Source of the DNA: Dokdonella_A sp966248875 | GTDB taxonomy: Bacteria > Pseudomonadota > Gammaproteobacteria > Xanthomonadales > Rhodanobacteraceae | Length of the DNA stretch: 64,000 bases | Assembly (NCBI GenBank): GCA_966248875.1 | Contig: CBINBI010000001.1 | Span: forward strand, 69,727 to 133,726 | Reading direction: 5' to 3' | Notes under the pieces: generated by a model | What the model was told of the DNA's origin: nothing | Seen by the model: only the letters and a program-made list of their open reading frames with translations | The model's database searches: none | Translations under genes and position numbers: made by a program | Shown: positions 44,701 to 53,469 of the stretch, in pieces | Numbering within the stretch: the stretch's first letter is position 1 | Layout of the letters: every line of letters starts with the position of its first letter

Positions 44701-44921
44701 TCGCGATCTTCGGCGCGCTGCCGCTCGCGATCGGGTTCGGCACCGGCGCGGAGCTGCGCCGGCCGCTCGGCATCGCGATGATCGGCGGCCTCGTCGTGTC
44801 GCAGAGCCTCACGCTGCTGTCGACGCCCGCGATCTATCTCGTGTTCGCGCGCTGGGCCGCACGGCGACGCGAGCGGCGAGCGGCGAAGCGCGCCGCGCGT
44901 ATCGCCGCCCCCGCTCATTGA
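41799..44921 (+). CDS. mdtC: RND multidrug efflux permease MdtC
   Basis: This 1040-residue RND transporter is the partner of MdtB: SAPFIKRPIGTTLLAAGMAVAG at the N-terminus, LPNMEFPAIFVTASQPGASA and the TM4 Asp pair in GFVVDDAIVVIEN. It has no large insert in the second loop, but carries Gly-rich stretches (GGGWGSRGGGSGQ, GGGPGGGGGG). GTG at 41799 is chosen because AGGAAG lies 8 bases upstream; GTG at 41790 overlaps that site. No outer-membrane channel gene or BaeSR pair follows. It converges with the gene at 44964. Confidence 0.93.
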   Translation: MNISAPFIKRPIGTTLLAAGMAVAGVICYFLLGVAALPNMEFPAIFVTASQPGASADTMASTVAAPLERHLGQIPGIDTISSRSSEGSASVIMIFQAGRDVDAAARDVQAAINAAAPDLPSGLTNAPTYRKANPNAQPVLALALTSRTQPLSKLYDLADSLLAQHIRQIDGVSDVDVAGGATPAVRVDLNLRALNAMGLSPDQLRNALAAANVTSPQGFLADGRTLMAVSANDSLRTAEEFADVVISARNGVPIRLKDVARVYDGQQDQYQAAWYGTERAILMFVRKQADANVIATVDAIKNEVPVMQAWLPAGVTLTPFFDRTPIIRASIDEVQISLLISLSMVVLTMALFLRRLAPTLIAATAVPLSLASAFVVMYVLGYTLDNMSLMALVIAIGFVVDDAIVVIENVIRHIDAGMPRLEATLAGAREIGFTIVSITASLIAVFVPLLFAGGITGMFFKEFTVTLCSAIAFSGLVSLTLTPALCGRFLKPHAEGRRSRIGDRLDAFHAGMRDVYAHALDFSLRHPRLMALQPLILVVLTYFLALAVPKGLFPQQDTGMLSGRTNASADVSPERMSAAQQKLAALVQSDPAVASVGSRLGGGWGSRGGGSGQLYVSLKPLSERNGESTFAVMTRLNKAAASIPDIQLRLRPVQDLPSGGGPGGGGGGQYQVALKGNDLAELQLWLPRLVDALKQVPQLRDVGSDIDEAGMRQMLVVDRDAAARLGVSVAAIDSALYDAFGQRQVSTIYSDINQFKVVVSAMPNQAASPAALEQIYVRATSGAMVPISAVAKMEDTVAPSEVDHDSQFPTMSLSFNLAPGATLGQAELIIRNTIAGLRMPGDIRLDFAGDFRRFRQQSSDTPLLILGAIVTVYIVFGMLYESLIHPVTILSTLPSAGVGALLAMLVTGTELSVISTIAIVLLIGIVKKNAIMMIDFALAAERESLAPFDAIRQACLVRFRPIMMTSMVAIFGALPLAIGFGTGAELRRPLGIAMIGGLVVSQSLTLLSTPAIYLVFARWAARRRERRAAKRAARIAAPAH

Positions 44922-44930
44922 CCTCGCTGC

Positions 44931-44954
44931 TTCCCTTCCCGCAAGCGGGAGAGG
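44931..44954. repeat. REP element (copy 4) after mdtC
   Basis: TTCCCTTCCCGC-AA-GCGGGAGAGG, a truncated member of the REP class above, lies between the convergent genes mdtC and 44964-45905, where it could act as a two-way transcript end. Confidence 0.75.
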
Positions 44955-44963
44955 CGCAAACGC

Positions 44964-45905
44964 TCAATGCAGCTGCGCGAGCGCCTGCTTCAACACCGGA
45001 AGCATCGGGTGGATGTCGTCGGTGCGCACCGTCTTGGCGTCGATCCGCGCGGGTTGTGCCGTCGCCGTCGCCTGCGCCTTCATGGCGTCGACCATGCCGC
45101 GATCGGCCGGGCTCGCCGGTACCGTTGCGGCCGAGTCGGACGGCCCGAGCAGGCGATGCGCGAACATCGTGAGGCCGGTGTCCGGAAAATCCTCAGTCTT
45201 GAGGAACGTCGCGTCGAATCCGAACCAGTCGTTCACGCGCAGTTCGAACACGTAGAGGTCGTAGTAGTTCGTCGAGCTGTCGAGCAGGAAGAATACGCGT
45301 CCGTCGGGCTGCCTGCCGCCGACCAGCACGCGCTGTGATCCGCCGTCGATGCGCGCGCCGTAGAACGCCTCGGGAATCGCATCGCATTCGGCGAGGAGGC
45401 ACGGGCCGACGATGCCGACCATCTCGCCGAAGTAGAGACCGATGGCGCCCTCGGTCGCGAACCATGTCCCGCGCATCAGGGAATCGGCGCTTGCCGAGTA
45501 GTTGTAGAGAAAGCGCTGCAGATTCGATGTCCGGCCGTTGTAGACGAAGCGTGCGGTCGTGAACGTCGGGAACTCGAACGTGACCGGTCCCTTGTCGACG
45601 ACGGCCCCGACCGGCGAGAACGGACCGCCGATCCACGGACCGTGCGAGACTTCGAGCAGGTGCGCGTTGCTGACGCGACGCCCGAAGCCGTCCCACGTGC
45701 CCTGGATGAAGTAGAACGCCGGATCGCCGTCCTCGTCGTAGTTGTAGATCGCGATGAACATCAGATCGTCCTGGGTCTCGACCGCGTAGCCGCGGCCCCC
45801 CTGATGCGGGTCCCAGTAGATGCCGTCGACCGGCGGCGCGGTCTGCGCCGCCGCGAAGCCACAGGCACACAGAAGCAACAACGCAAAAAAGCGTCTCGCA
45901 CACAT
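44964..45905 (-). CDS. Secreted hypothetical protein with GIYWDPHQGGRGY motif
   Basis: This 313-residue protein has a signal peptide ending FAAAQ. It then reads GIYWDPHQGGRGYAVETQDD, resembling a recurring domain of secreted proteins in which a Trp-x-Pro-x-x-x-Gly-x-Gly segment is followed by beta strands about output and yield-like values (IAIYNYDEDGDPAFYFIQGTW). Cys occur in GPCLLAECDAI. The C-terminal 50 residues are Ala- and Thr-rich and look disordered. No function is assigned. GGGGAG precedes the ATG. It converges with mdtC. Confidence 0.75.
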   Translation of the reverse strand: MCARRFFALLLLCACGFAAAQTAPPVDGIYWDPHQGGRGYAVETQDDLMFIAIYNYDEDGDPAFYFIQGTWDGFGRRVSNAHLLEVSHGPWIGGPFSPVGAVVDKGPVTFEFPTFTTARFVYNGRTSNLQRFLYNYSASADSLMRGTWFATEGAIGLYFGEMVGIVGPCLLAECDAIPEAFYGARIDGGSQRVLVGGRQPDGRVFFLLDSSTNYYDLYVFELRVNDWFGFDATFLKTEDFPDTGLTMFAHRLLGPSDSAATVPASPADRGMVDAMKAQATATAQPARIDAKTVRTDDIHPMLPVLKQALAQLH

Positions 45906-46023
45906 GGCTGGAATCTCCCCTATTTCCCCAGACGCGCCGCCGCTGCGACGTGCCGCCCGCCCCCGCGGGCCGGGACACCTTAGCGCGCCGTTTTATGTGT
46001 GCACAACCTGCGGCTGCGTCTGG

Positions 46024-47637
46024 TCACTGCAGGGCCGGTACGACCCCGTATTGCGCCAGCGCGGCACGCAGCGGATCGAGCAGCGGGCCGTAGCGCGCGG
46101 CAACCGCCGTGTCGCCGCGCAGCGGCGCGCGCACCTGCGCCGCGCTCGCGGTGCGCACTTCGCGCTCTGCTTCGTGGAAGCGCAGGCACGCAGGATCGAA
46201 GGCGAGGCCGCAGGCGGCGAGCAGCGCATGCGTACCGGCTTCGGGAGCGGCGAGGAAATCCTCGTAGCGGTGCGTGTGGATCCACCCGCGATGACGCTCG
46301 TGCCACATCCGCATCGCCCGCGTGCAATCGCCGAAGAAGGCGGCGAGCTCGGCCACGCCGTAGCTGTAGAGCTGATCGCTCGCGAAATTGTGCTTGTAGA
46401 CGCTCCACGCCGTCTCGACCGGATCGCGCAGGCAATGCACCATGCGCGCACCAGGCAGCATGCGACGGATCGCGCCCAGCGTCTGCCAGTTCGTGAGCGT
46501 CTTGTCGGTGAAGCGCGCGTGCTCGCCGCGCTGCGGCGCCGCGAGCGAAAGATAGTCGTCGCCGAGGCGCGACCAGTCCGCCGCAGTCGCATCGGCGACC
46601 CAGTACGGAAAGCGTACTCCGCGCCGCTTCGATTCGGCCTGGAGAATCCGCGCAACCCACCCCGTTTCGCCGCCCGCTGCGACATCGGGGTGCGCCGCCA
46701 GAATCTGCTCGGCCAGCGTCGAGCCCGAGCGCGGCATGCCGACGAAGAACACGATGTCGCCGCCCCGCGCGGCGTGTTCGGCACCGTCATCAGTCGAGGC
46801 GAACGCCGCAAGAATGTCGTCGACCAGAGCGCTCACGGCGCTCGCATCCCATCGGATCGTCGCGCGCTTCGCCGCGTTCGCCGCTTCGAACATGCCGAAC
46901 GCTTCGGTGTATCGCCCGTGAGCCTCGAGCGCGCTCGCGTACGCGAAGCCGAGGTCGATGCGTTCCGCCGGCGACAGCGTGCCGGAACGGTACAGGCTTT
47001 CGAGGCCGCGCAGGTCGTCGTCGCCGGCACGGAATGATTTCAGGTTCGCCAGCGCGATCCAGGCCGCGACGGCATCGGGCGCTTCGCTCAGCACCGCGCG
47101 CAATTCGGCTTCCGCATCGGCGATTTGCCCTAGCGTCTTCAGCGCCTCTGCACGCAGGATGCGTGCGGGAAGATGCCGAGGATCGAGCTCGAGCACCGCG
47201 CTGAGCGCGGCGTGCGCACCAGCGGCGTCATGCCGCAGCTCCAGTGCGCGGCCGAGATTGAACCAGGCGTCGGTCAGCGTCGGATCGAGCTCGGTCGCGT
47301 CGCGGAACGCTCGTAGCGCCGCGTCGATGTCGCCTTGCTGCGCGAGCGCGGCGCCGAGATTGCTGACGATCAGCCCGTCGCGCGGCCACACAGCGGCCGC
47401 CTTGCGGAACAGCGCGATCGCGTTCGCCGGGTGGCCGCGGAACTGCTCGGAGACGCCTGCGAGGCGCAGCAGCTCCGGGTGCCCGGGATGCTCCGCCATG
47501 GCCTCGTCCAGCAGCGGTGTCGCCCGATCGACGTCGCCCCGCTCGAGCCAGTGCTGGCTCTGGCGCACGAGCTGGCGCACGCGCGGAGGAAGTCCGTGCA
47601 GGCGGTCGGCGGCAGTATTGTGAGTGGGCACGGACAT
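46024..47637 (-). CDS. TPR-repeat sulfotransferase
   Basis: This 537-residue protein combines about six N-terminal TPR units (about 20-260, for example LLRLAGVSEQFRGHPANAIALFRKA and AWFNLGRALELRHDAAGAHAAL) with a C-terminal sulfotransferase domain. The PAPS 5'-phosphosulfate loop is FFVGMPRSGSTLAEQIL and the 3'-phosphate site is VHCLRDPVETAWS. It would sulfonate a protein, glycan or lipid, but the acceptor is unknown. There is no signal peptide. No clear Shine-Dalgarno is seen before the ATG. It precedes no obvious glycan locus. Confidence 0.9.
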   Translation of the reverse strand: MSVPTHNTAADRLHGLPPRVRQLVRQSQHWLERGDVDRATPLLDEAMAEHPGHPELLRLAGVSEQFRGHPANAIALFRKAAAVWPRDGLIVSNLGAALAQQGDIDAALRAFRDATELDPTLTDAWFNLGRALELRHDAAGAHAALSAVLELDPRHLPARILRAEALKTLGQIADAEAELRAVLSEAPDAVAAWIALANLKSFRAGDDDLRGLESLYRSGTLSPAERIDLGFAYASALEAHGRYTEAFGMFEAANAAKRATIRWDASAVSALVDDILAAFASTDDGAEHAARGGDIVFFVGMPRSGSTLAEQILAAHPDVAAGGETGWVARILQAESKRRGVRFPYWVADATAADWSRLGDDYLSLAAPQRGEHARFTDKTLTNWQTLGAIRRMLPGARMVHCLRDPVETAWSVYKHNFASDQLYSYGVAELAAFFGDCTRAMRMWHERHRGWIHTHRYEDFLAAPEAGTHALLAACGLAFDPACLRFHEAEREVRTASAAQVRAPLRGDTAVAARYGPLLDPLRAALAQYGVVPALQ

Positions 47638-47683
47638 GCACGGGAGTCTACGCGTTCCCGTTGCCTTCGCACCTGTCGCCGTC

Positions 47684-48583
47684 TCAGGGCCGGAGTATGG
47701 CGAGCAGCACGAGCGCGATCAGCGAGAACTTGATCGTGTAGTACAGCTTCTTGTGCGTCTTGCGCACGCGCTTGGCGTACAGGCGCACCTTGTAGAACGC
47801 GCCGAACGCGCGATTCAGCGCTCCGGTGCGGTCGCCCTCCATGTTCGGCGAGGCTCCCGCGGCGATGAAATGGCTTGCGACGAAGCGGTTCAGCGCTGTC
47901 GCCCAGCGGTATTTCATCGGCCGCTCGACGTCGCAGAACAGGATGATGCGGTCGCTGTCCGTCGCGTTCTCGGCGCGATGGATGAAAGTCTCGTCGAACA
48001 TCACGGCCTCGCCGTCGCGCCAGCTGTACCGCTCACCGTCAACCTCGATGTAGCAGCGATCGTCATTGGGTGTGACGAGGCCCAGGTGATAGCGCAGCGA
48101 GCCTGCGTACGGATCGCGGTGCTTGCGCAGGTGTCCTCCGGCGGAAAGCTCGGCGAACATCGCGGCCTTGACGCTCGGGATCGAGCGCAGGAGCTCGGTC
48201 GTGCGCGGGCAGAGCTCACGTGCCGACGGATGCGCGTCGTCGTACCACTTGAGGTAGAAGCGCTTCCAGCCGCGGCGGAAGAACGAGTTGAAGCCGACGT
48301 CGTCGTATCTGTCGGAGGCGCGGATGCGCTCGGCCTCGCGCAGCGCAAGCGCCTCGGCGCGGATGTCCTGCCAGTGCTCGCGCAGCGGCGCGAGCTCCGG
48401 AAAGGCGTCGATCGGTGCGTACGGCTTCGCCTGCACGCGCGAGCAGGCGTAGAGCAGCACGTTGAGCGGCGCCATGAACGAGGAATGGTCGGTCATCTGG
48501 CGCCACGGGCGCAGGCGCACGCGGCCGCGCAGGTGAACGTAGGCGGCGCAGAACACGAAAGCGGCAAAGATGGCGTACTTCAT
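47684..48583 (-). CDS. lpxO: LpxO-like lipid A 2-oxoglutarate-dependent hydroxylase
   Basis: This 299-residue protein belongs to the aspartyl/asparaginyl beta-hydroxylase family. Hydrophobic helices at both ends place it at the inner membrane. The Fe(II) and 2-oxoglutarate site is seen as HRDPYAGSLRYHLGL and the distal His in ETFIHRAENAT. Length and layout match LpxO, which adds a 2-hydroxyl to a secondary acyl chain of lipid A, modifying the outer membrane. A protein or peptide substrate cannot be excluded. A downstream ATG at 48583 is chosen because the first transmembrane helix starts there. Confidence 0.8.
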   Translation of the reverse strand: MKYAIFAAFVFCAAYVHLRGRVRLRPWRQMTDHSSFMAPLNVLLYACSRVQAKPYAPIDAFPELAPLREHWQDIRAEALALREAERIRASDRYDDVGFNSFFRRGWKRFYLKWYDDAHPSARELCPRTTELLRSIPSVKAAMFAELSAGGHLRKHRDPYAGSLRYHLGLVTPNDDRCYIEVDGERYSWRDGEAVMFDETFIHRAENATDSDRIILFCDVERPMKYRWATALNRFVASHFIAAGASPNMEGDRTGALNRAFGAFYKVRLYAKRVRKTHKKLYYTIKFSLIALVLLAILRP

Positions 48584-48755
48584 CGGGGCGGAGCTCAGGG
48601 GCGATGCCTTGTAAGACCTCGCGGCCGTGCGCGCAAGTGCGGCGGGCACGCGCGCACACTCAGTGCACAGCGCAGTCTGCGGGGCTGTGCCACATGAGGC
48701 GGCGTCGCGCATGGGGTAAAGTTTCGCGTTCCGGTTCAGTGAAGAGGGAGCGAGC

Positions 48756-50120
48756 ATGCCCACCCGCATCGTGTCGCTGATCGGATTTCTCGTTTCGGCA
48801 GGCGCATCCATCGGCGTGCAGGCACTGCCGCTGAACGACACCGGCATCGAAACCTGCTACGACGCCTCGGAACCGCAGTCGTGCGCGGTCACCGATTCAT
48901 ATTCGCGCCAGGACGCACGCTTCGGCCGCGATCCCGCCTTCGCCCACGGCGCATTCCAGAAGATCGGCGCTGGCTCGGCGTCGTTCGACTACACGAAGAT
49001 CGCCAACGACGGCAGCGAGCTGCCACCCGACGCGGTGCTCGGCGACGGTCCGGGCGACTGGGCCTGCACGCGCGACAATTTCACGGGGCTGGTCTGGGAA
49101 GTGAAGACCGACGACGGCGGTCTGCGCGACAAGGACTGGCTGTACACGTGGTACTACGCCGATCCCGACGACAACGGCGGCGATCCCGGCAACCTCGGCG
49201 GCGACACCTGCGACGGCACGCTGGGCACCGAGTGCAACAGCGGCGCGTACGCGGCGGCGGTCAACGCGAGCGGACTGTGCGGCTTCGACGACTGGCGCCT
49301 GCCGGACGGCAACGAGCTGATCGGACTCGTCCATTACGGCATCGTCGCTTCGGCCGGCGGCGGTACGCCGCCGACGATCGATCCGGATTACTTCCCGAAT
49401 ACCGTCACCGACGCGGCCTGGTACTGGACCTCCGACGCGCTGGCGCAGGAGCTGTTTCCGATCTTCGCCTGGTTCGTCGCGTTCAACGACGGCGTGGCGA
49501 ATTTCGCCGGCAAGGACACGCCGGCGGCGGTGCGGCTGGTGCGCTCGGATCCGCCGACCGAACTCGCCGCGGCCGCGGGCACGCTCGGTTGCACCGCCAA
49601 TGCACACATCCATCCGAACACGCTCGGCGCGTTCACGATCAATACGGACGGCACAGCGACCGACGCGCGCACGGGCCTCACCTGGGACCGCTGCCTGCTC
49701 GGCCAGGACCATGACAGCGCCTGCGCCGGGCCGGGCGATCCGTACACGTGGGAGCAGGGCCTGGCCGCGGCGGAGGCGCTGAACGCCGAGAACTATCTCG
49801 GCCATGACGACTGGCGCCTGCCGAACATCCGCGAGCTGCGCAGCCTGGCGGAGCGCGCCTGCGTGCAGCCGTCGGTCGACCTCAACGTGTTCCCGAGTGC
49901 ACCGACCGAGCCCGCGGTGCTGACTTCGAGCACGTATCCCGCGCTGCCGAACCAGATGTGGGTGGTCGGCTTCTCCGACGGGGGCTACGTCGCACCGTTC
50001 GGCAAGACCCTCAATCACCGCGTGCGCCTCGTGCGCGGCGGCGACGGCTTCGCCGGGTACGATTCGCTCGCCGGCCACGACGTGATCTTCCAGGACGGAT
50101 TCGACGGACCGCCGGGCTGA
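48756..50120 (+). CDS. Secreted protein with two DUF1566 domains
   Basis: This 454-residue protein has a signal peptide ending VQALP and two DUF1566 copies (about 100-265 and 300-435), each marked by a Trp-rich opening (TGLVWEVKT, TGLTWDRCL) and the phrase DDWRLPDGNEL or DDWRLPNIREL. DUF1566 is common in secreted and surface proteins with lectin-like folds; its ligand is unknown. Many Cys and an acidic composition suit an exported protein. It ends VIFQDGFDGPPG, a tail seen repeatedly in secreted proteins of Xanthomonadales. It is divergent from lpxO. Confidence 0.85.
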   Translation: MPTRIVSLIGFLVSAGASIGVQALPLNDTGIETCYDASEPQSCAVTDSYSRQDARFGRDPAFAHGAFQKIGAGSASFDYTKIANDGSELPPDAVLGDGPGDWACTRDNFTGLVWEVKTDDGGLRDKDWLYTWYYADPDDNGGDPGNLGGDTCDGTLGTECNSGAYAAAVNASGLCGFDDWRLPDGNELIGLVHYGIVASAGGGTPPTIDPDYFPNTVTDAAWYWTSDALAQELFPIFAWFVAFNDGVANFAGKDTPAAVRLVRSDPPTELAAAAGTLGCTANAHIHPNTLGAFTINTDGTATDARTGLTWDRCLLGQDHDSACAGPGDPYTWEQGLAAAEALNAENYLGHDDWRLPNIRELRSLAERACVQPSVDLNVFPSAPTEPAVLTSSTYPALPNQMWVVGFSDGGYVAPFGKTLNHRVRLVRGGDGFAGYDSLAGHDVIFQDGFDGPPG

Positions 50121-50203
50121 GCCGCGCGAGGCCTCGCGTTTCATCGCGGGTTAACCGCGTCGCCGCGATCGTGCGGTCATCGACGGCTCCGGATGACACC
50201 GCC

Positions 50204-50710
50204 ATGAAGAACGAAGCACACGCGACGGCCGATTTGCGGAAACTCGGCGAGCTGATCGAAGGCATCGAAATCGCCATGCTTACGACGCACGCCACCGACG
50301 GCAGCCTGTCGAGCCGGCCGCTGCAGACGCTCGCGCTCGATGCCGGCGGCGAGCTGGTCTTCTTCACTTCCGCCGACAGCCGCAAGCTGGACGAGCTTGC
50401 GAGCAACCCGGACGTCAGCCTCGCCTACGCGAACCCGGAGAAGCAGACCTATGTCGCCGTGCGCGGTACCGCGCGCATGGACCGCGACCGCGCGACCATC
50501 GACGCGCTGTGGTCGCCCGTGCAGAAAGTCTTCTTTCCACAAGGGAAGGGCGATCCGAACCTCGTCGTGCTGCGCGTCCGCGTGCGCGATGCGGCCTACT
50601 GGGAGCCCGCGGGCAACTTCATTGCGCGCGCGCTCGACCTCGCCGAGGGCATGCTGAGCAGCGAGCCGCATGATCTCGGCAGGCATGGCACACTGTCGGG
50701 TTATCCCTGA
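50204..50710 (+). CDS. Pyridoxamine 5'-phosphate oxidase-like general stress protein
   Basis: This 168-residue protein has the split-barrel flavin-binding fold of the general stress protein 26 family: IAMLTTHATDGSLSSRPLQT, FFTSADSRKLDELASNPDVSLAYA and YVAVRGTARM. Such proteins bind FMN, FAD or F420-like cofactors; the reaction is unknown here. Phe-Pro-Gln-Gly-Lys-Gly-Asp (FPQGKGDP) is a usual family segment. It stands alone on the plus strand, followed by a long inverted repeat. Confidence 0.88.
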   Translation: MKNEAHATADLRKLGELIEGIEIAMLTTHATDGSLSSRPLQTLALDAGGELVFFTSADSRKLDELASNPDVSLAYANPEKQTYVAVRGTARMDRDRATIDALWSPVQKVFFPQGKGDPNLVVLRVRVRDAAYWEPAGNFIARALDLAEGMLSSEPHDLGRHGTLSGYP

Positions 50711-50727
50711 CCGATCGCCATGAACCA

Positions 50728-50796
50728 TAGGGTGGGCTTCAGCCCACGTATTTTGTTCAACGTCGAAACACCTCCGGTGGGCTGAAGCCCACCCTA
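50728..50796. repeat. Long REP inverted pair after the 50204 gene
   Basis: TAGGGTGGGCTTCAGCCCAC (50728-50747) and its exact complement (50777-50796) form 20-base perfect arms around a 29-base loop; each arm is itself palindromic. The core belongs to the same family as 32716-32890. As RNA it makes a very stable hairpin that would serve as a transcript end or decay block. Confidence 0.85.
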
Positions 50797-50859
50797 AGGT
50801 CTTTCGTCGCAGACCGCCGTTTCGCAGCGGCTGAGACGGCGCCGGCGCATACTGGAATC

Positions 50860-51966
50860 GTGAATCTCAAGGAATCCTCGGCGCTGCACCGGATCGACGC
50901 GCCGGCCCGCATCAAAGGCCGCGGCGCGGCTTCCAATCCGGCAGGACGCTTCGAACCGGTTGCGAAGACGCGCGACGACGACGGCTGGTACCGCGAGGAC
51001 GAGCCGGCTCCGTGCCCGGACACGCAAGTCACCGAGGAGCGCGCGCGCTCGATCATCAGCCGCAACGATTCGCCGGACATCCACTTCGAGCAGTCGATCA
51101 ACCCGTATCGCGGCTGCGAGCACGGTTGCATCTACTGCTACGCGCGGCCGTCGCATGCGTATCTCAATCTTTCGGCCGGCATCGACTTCGAGACCAGGCT
51201 GTTCGCCAAGACGAACGCGGCGGAACTGCTGTGTCGCGAGCTCGCGAAGCCGGGCTATGTCTGCTCGCCGATCAATCTCGGCGCCAACACCGATCCGTAC
51301 CAGCCGATCGAGCGGCGCTACCGCATCACGCGCTCCATTCTCGAAGTGCTGCACGAGCACCGGCATCCGTGCACGATCATCACGAAGAACGCGATGATCG
51401 AGCGCGATCTCGATCTGCTGGTGCCGATGGCGCGCGCGAATCTCGTGCACGCCTTCGTCTCAGTGACCTCGCTGGACAACCGCCTCGCGGCGACGCTCGA
51501 GCCGCGGGCGAGCGCGCCCCATCGCCGGCTGCAGGCCGTGAAGGCTCTCAACGAAGCCGGCGTGCCCTGCGGCGTCATGGTGGCGCCGATCATTCCGATG
51601 GTGACCGACCGCTGGCTCGAGCGGATCATCGAGCGCGCCGCGGCGGCCGGCGCGAAAGGTGCCGGCTACACGGTGCTGCGGCTGCCCTACGAGCTCAAGG
51701 ATCTGTTCCGCGAGTGGCTCGAGCTTCACGTTCCCGAACGCGCGGAGCACGTGATGAGCCTGACCCGCCAGATGCGCGGCGGGCGCGACAACGATCCGCG
51801 CTTCGGCTCGCGCATGCGCGGCGAAGGCGAGTTCGCCGAGTTGATCCGCCAGCGTTTCGCGCTCGCCTGCCGGCGTTACGGCATCGCGCGCGGACGCGAC
51901 ATCGTGCTCGACACCGCGCATTTCGCGCCGCCGCGCGTGGCATCGCCGCAGGGGGAGCTGTTCTGA
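50860..51966 (+). CDS. PA0069-family radical SAM protein
   Basis: This 368-residue protein has the radical SAM cluster motif CEHGCIYCYARP, which differs from the standard spacing only in its surroundings, and the family phrases INPYRGCEHG, SPINLGANTDPYQPIE and TVLRLPYELKDLF. It should bind a 4Fe-4S cluster and cleave S-adenosylmethionine. The family resembles SplB-like photoproduct lyases in part, but its substrate is not established. It starts at GTG 50860. The gene stands alone, with a terminator-like hairpin beyond its 3' end. Confidence 0.9.
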   Translation: MNLKESSALHRIDAPARIKGRGAASNPAGRFEPVAKTRDDDGWYREDEPAPCPDTQVTEERARSIISRNDSPDIHFEQSINPYRGCEHGCIYCYARPSHAYLNLSAGIDFETRLFAKTNAAELLCRELAKPGYVCSPINLGANTDPYQPIERRYRITRSILEVLHEHRHPCTIITKNAMIERDLDLLVPMARANLVHAFVSVTSLDNRLAATLEPRASAPHRRLQAVKALNEAGVPCGVMVAPIIPMVTDRWLERIIERAAAAGAKGAGYTVLRLPYELKDLFREWLELHVPERAEHVMSLTRQMRGGRDNDPRFGSRMRGEGEFAELIRQRFALACRRYGIARGRDIVLDTAHFAPPRVASPQGELF

Positions 51967-52025
51967 GCGGCGCGCGTCGCGCCGGATCTTTGCGAAAACC
52001 GATGTCACGCGCATCGTGCGCCGGC

Positions 52026-52061
52026 AAAAAACGACGGACCCCGCATTGCGCGGGGTCCGTC
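52026..52061 (-). terminator. Rho-independent terminator of the DUF11 protein gene
   Basis: GACGGACCCCGC (52033-52044) pairs perfectly with GCGGGGTCCGTC (52050-52061) around a 5-base loop. On the minus strand the stem is followed by a run of six T (the A-run at 52026-52031), which fits an intrinsic terminator for the gene ending at 52087. It may also catch readthrough from 50860-51966. Confidence 0.88.
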
Positions 52062-52086
52062 ATCCCTCTTGCCACGCTTTTTCGTT

Positions 52087-53469
52087 TCAGCCCCGCGCGC
52101 GGCGCCGCGCCAACAAGCCGGCAGCCAGCAGGATCAGAATCAGCCCGGCGAGCATGCCCGCGCCCAGCGTCGGTGCCGCGATCGGTGCCGGCGGTCCGCC
52201 GCCGCCTCCGCCGCCCACCGTGACCGGTGCGGTCGGCCCGCTGCCGGCGACGACCTGCGTACCCGCGTCGGCGTTCGCCTGGTTGAGGTACGTGCCGCTG
52301 ACCGACGACACCGTGACGCCGAAGTGCAGGGACACCGATCCGCCTGCCCCGACGGCGAACGGCCCGCTCCAGGTCAGCACCTGTCCGGCGATCGTCGGAT
52401 CCGCGGTCGTGGCGCCCGTCGTCGAGCCCGCCGTGTAGCTGAACCCTGCCGGCAGCGTGTCGGTGATGGAATTCAGTGTCGCGCCGGTCGTGCCGGGATT
52501 GTTGACCGTGATCGTATAACCGTCGGCGGCGCCGGCAGCCACGCTCGCGGCGTCGGCCGTCTTGGTGACGAACAGCGCCTGCGCGCCCGTCGGCGAGAAC
52601 ACCGTCGCGTTCGAGCGCGTGACGCTGCCGCCGGCGGGGATGTCGAGATTCCAGCTGATGCCGGCGCCGTTGTCCTGCTGCGTCGTGCAGTCGCAGGTGT
52701 CGGGGAACGGCAGGTGCGTGCCGATCGCGGACCATACGGCCGAGTAGAACGACTGGTAGTAGTTGTTGCCGCCGGTCAGCGGCACGAGCTGCTCGATGCG
52801 GTCTGCCGGCGAGTTGTTCGGATTGACCGAGCAGCCGACGGAGGTGCCGTTGAGAAGGCCGTAGCCCGAATCCGAGCCGCCGAGATAGCAGTCCATCGCG
52901 CGATACAGGATCGCGGACACCGGCGCGCCGGTGGTGTTGGTGACGGTGACGTCGGTGCGATAGGACTCCTGCCCGATGACGTAGCTGTCGACCTGCGTGA
53001 TCGTGAGCCCGGTCGCGCCGACGCCGACGACCGTCGTGACGGTGAACGGATCACCCGCAGATCCGGTACCGCCGACGGCCGTCTGGCTTATGGGCGTGAA
53101 CGCCGTGTACGTGCCGATGCTACCCGTCGCGGAGCCGCCGTGGCCGGCGAAATCCGGCGCATAGAGCTGGTCCGCAACGACCAGGAACGTGCCGTAGTCG
53201 GCCGGCGTCGTGCTCGGCGGATAGACCTCGTACACGGTGTCGCCGGTGTGCGCGATCTGCGCGGAGACGTCGACACCGAGAAAGATCTGGTCCAGCGGTC
53301 CTGCCGAGGTGATCGTCTGAAAAGCGGTCTGAAGCTCCGTCGGCACCGGATTGACGATGCCTTTTTCTGCGGAAGCCGTTGCCGTCGCGATCATCGCTGT
53401 CACAGCGCACAGCGACACCAAAGCACGGCGCACGACGGCGCCGCCCCGCACTTGCATCTGCCCTAACAT
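52087..53469 (-). CDS. Secreted DUF11-repeat protein with C-terminal sorting-type anchor
   Basis: This 460-residue protein has a signal peptide (ending ASAEK), a large beta-rich region, one DUF11-type domain (about 325-410, ALFVTKTADAASVAAGAADGYTITV), a Gly/Pro linker and a C-terminal APTLGAGML, hydrophobic helix and RRRARG. That end resembles IPTL/PEP-CTERM exosortase or rhombosortase signals with a changed motif. It is probably displayed on or released from the cell surface. AGGGAG lies 7 bases before the ATG at 53469. A perfect dyad at 53514-53539 lies just upstream. Confidence 0.8.
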   Translation of the reverse strand: MLGQMQVRGGAVVRRALVSLCAVTAMIATATASAEKGIVNPVPTELQTAFQTITSAGPLDQIFLGVDVSAQIAHTGDTVYEVYPPSTTPADYGTFLVVADQLYAPDFAGHGGSATGSIGTYTAFTPISQTAVGGTGSAGDPFTVTTVVGVGATGLTITQVDSYVIGQESYRTDVTVTNTTGAPVSAILYRAMDCYLGGSDSGYGLLNGTSVGCSVNPNNSPADRIEQLVPLTGGNNYYQSFYSAVWSAIGTHLPFPDTCDCTTQQDNGAGISWNLDIPAGGSVTRSNATVFSPTGAQALFVTKTADAASVAAGAADGYTITVNNPGTTGATLNSITDTLPAGFSYTAGSTTGATTADPTIAGQVLTWSGPFAVGAGGSVSLHFGVTVSSVSGTYLNQANADAGTQVVAGSGPTAPVTVGGGGGGGPPAPIAAPTLGAGMLAGLILILLAAGLLARRRARG

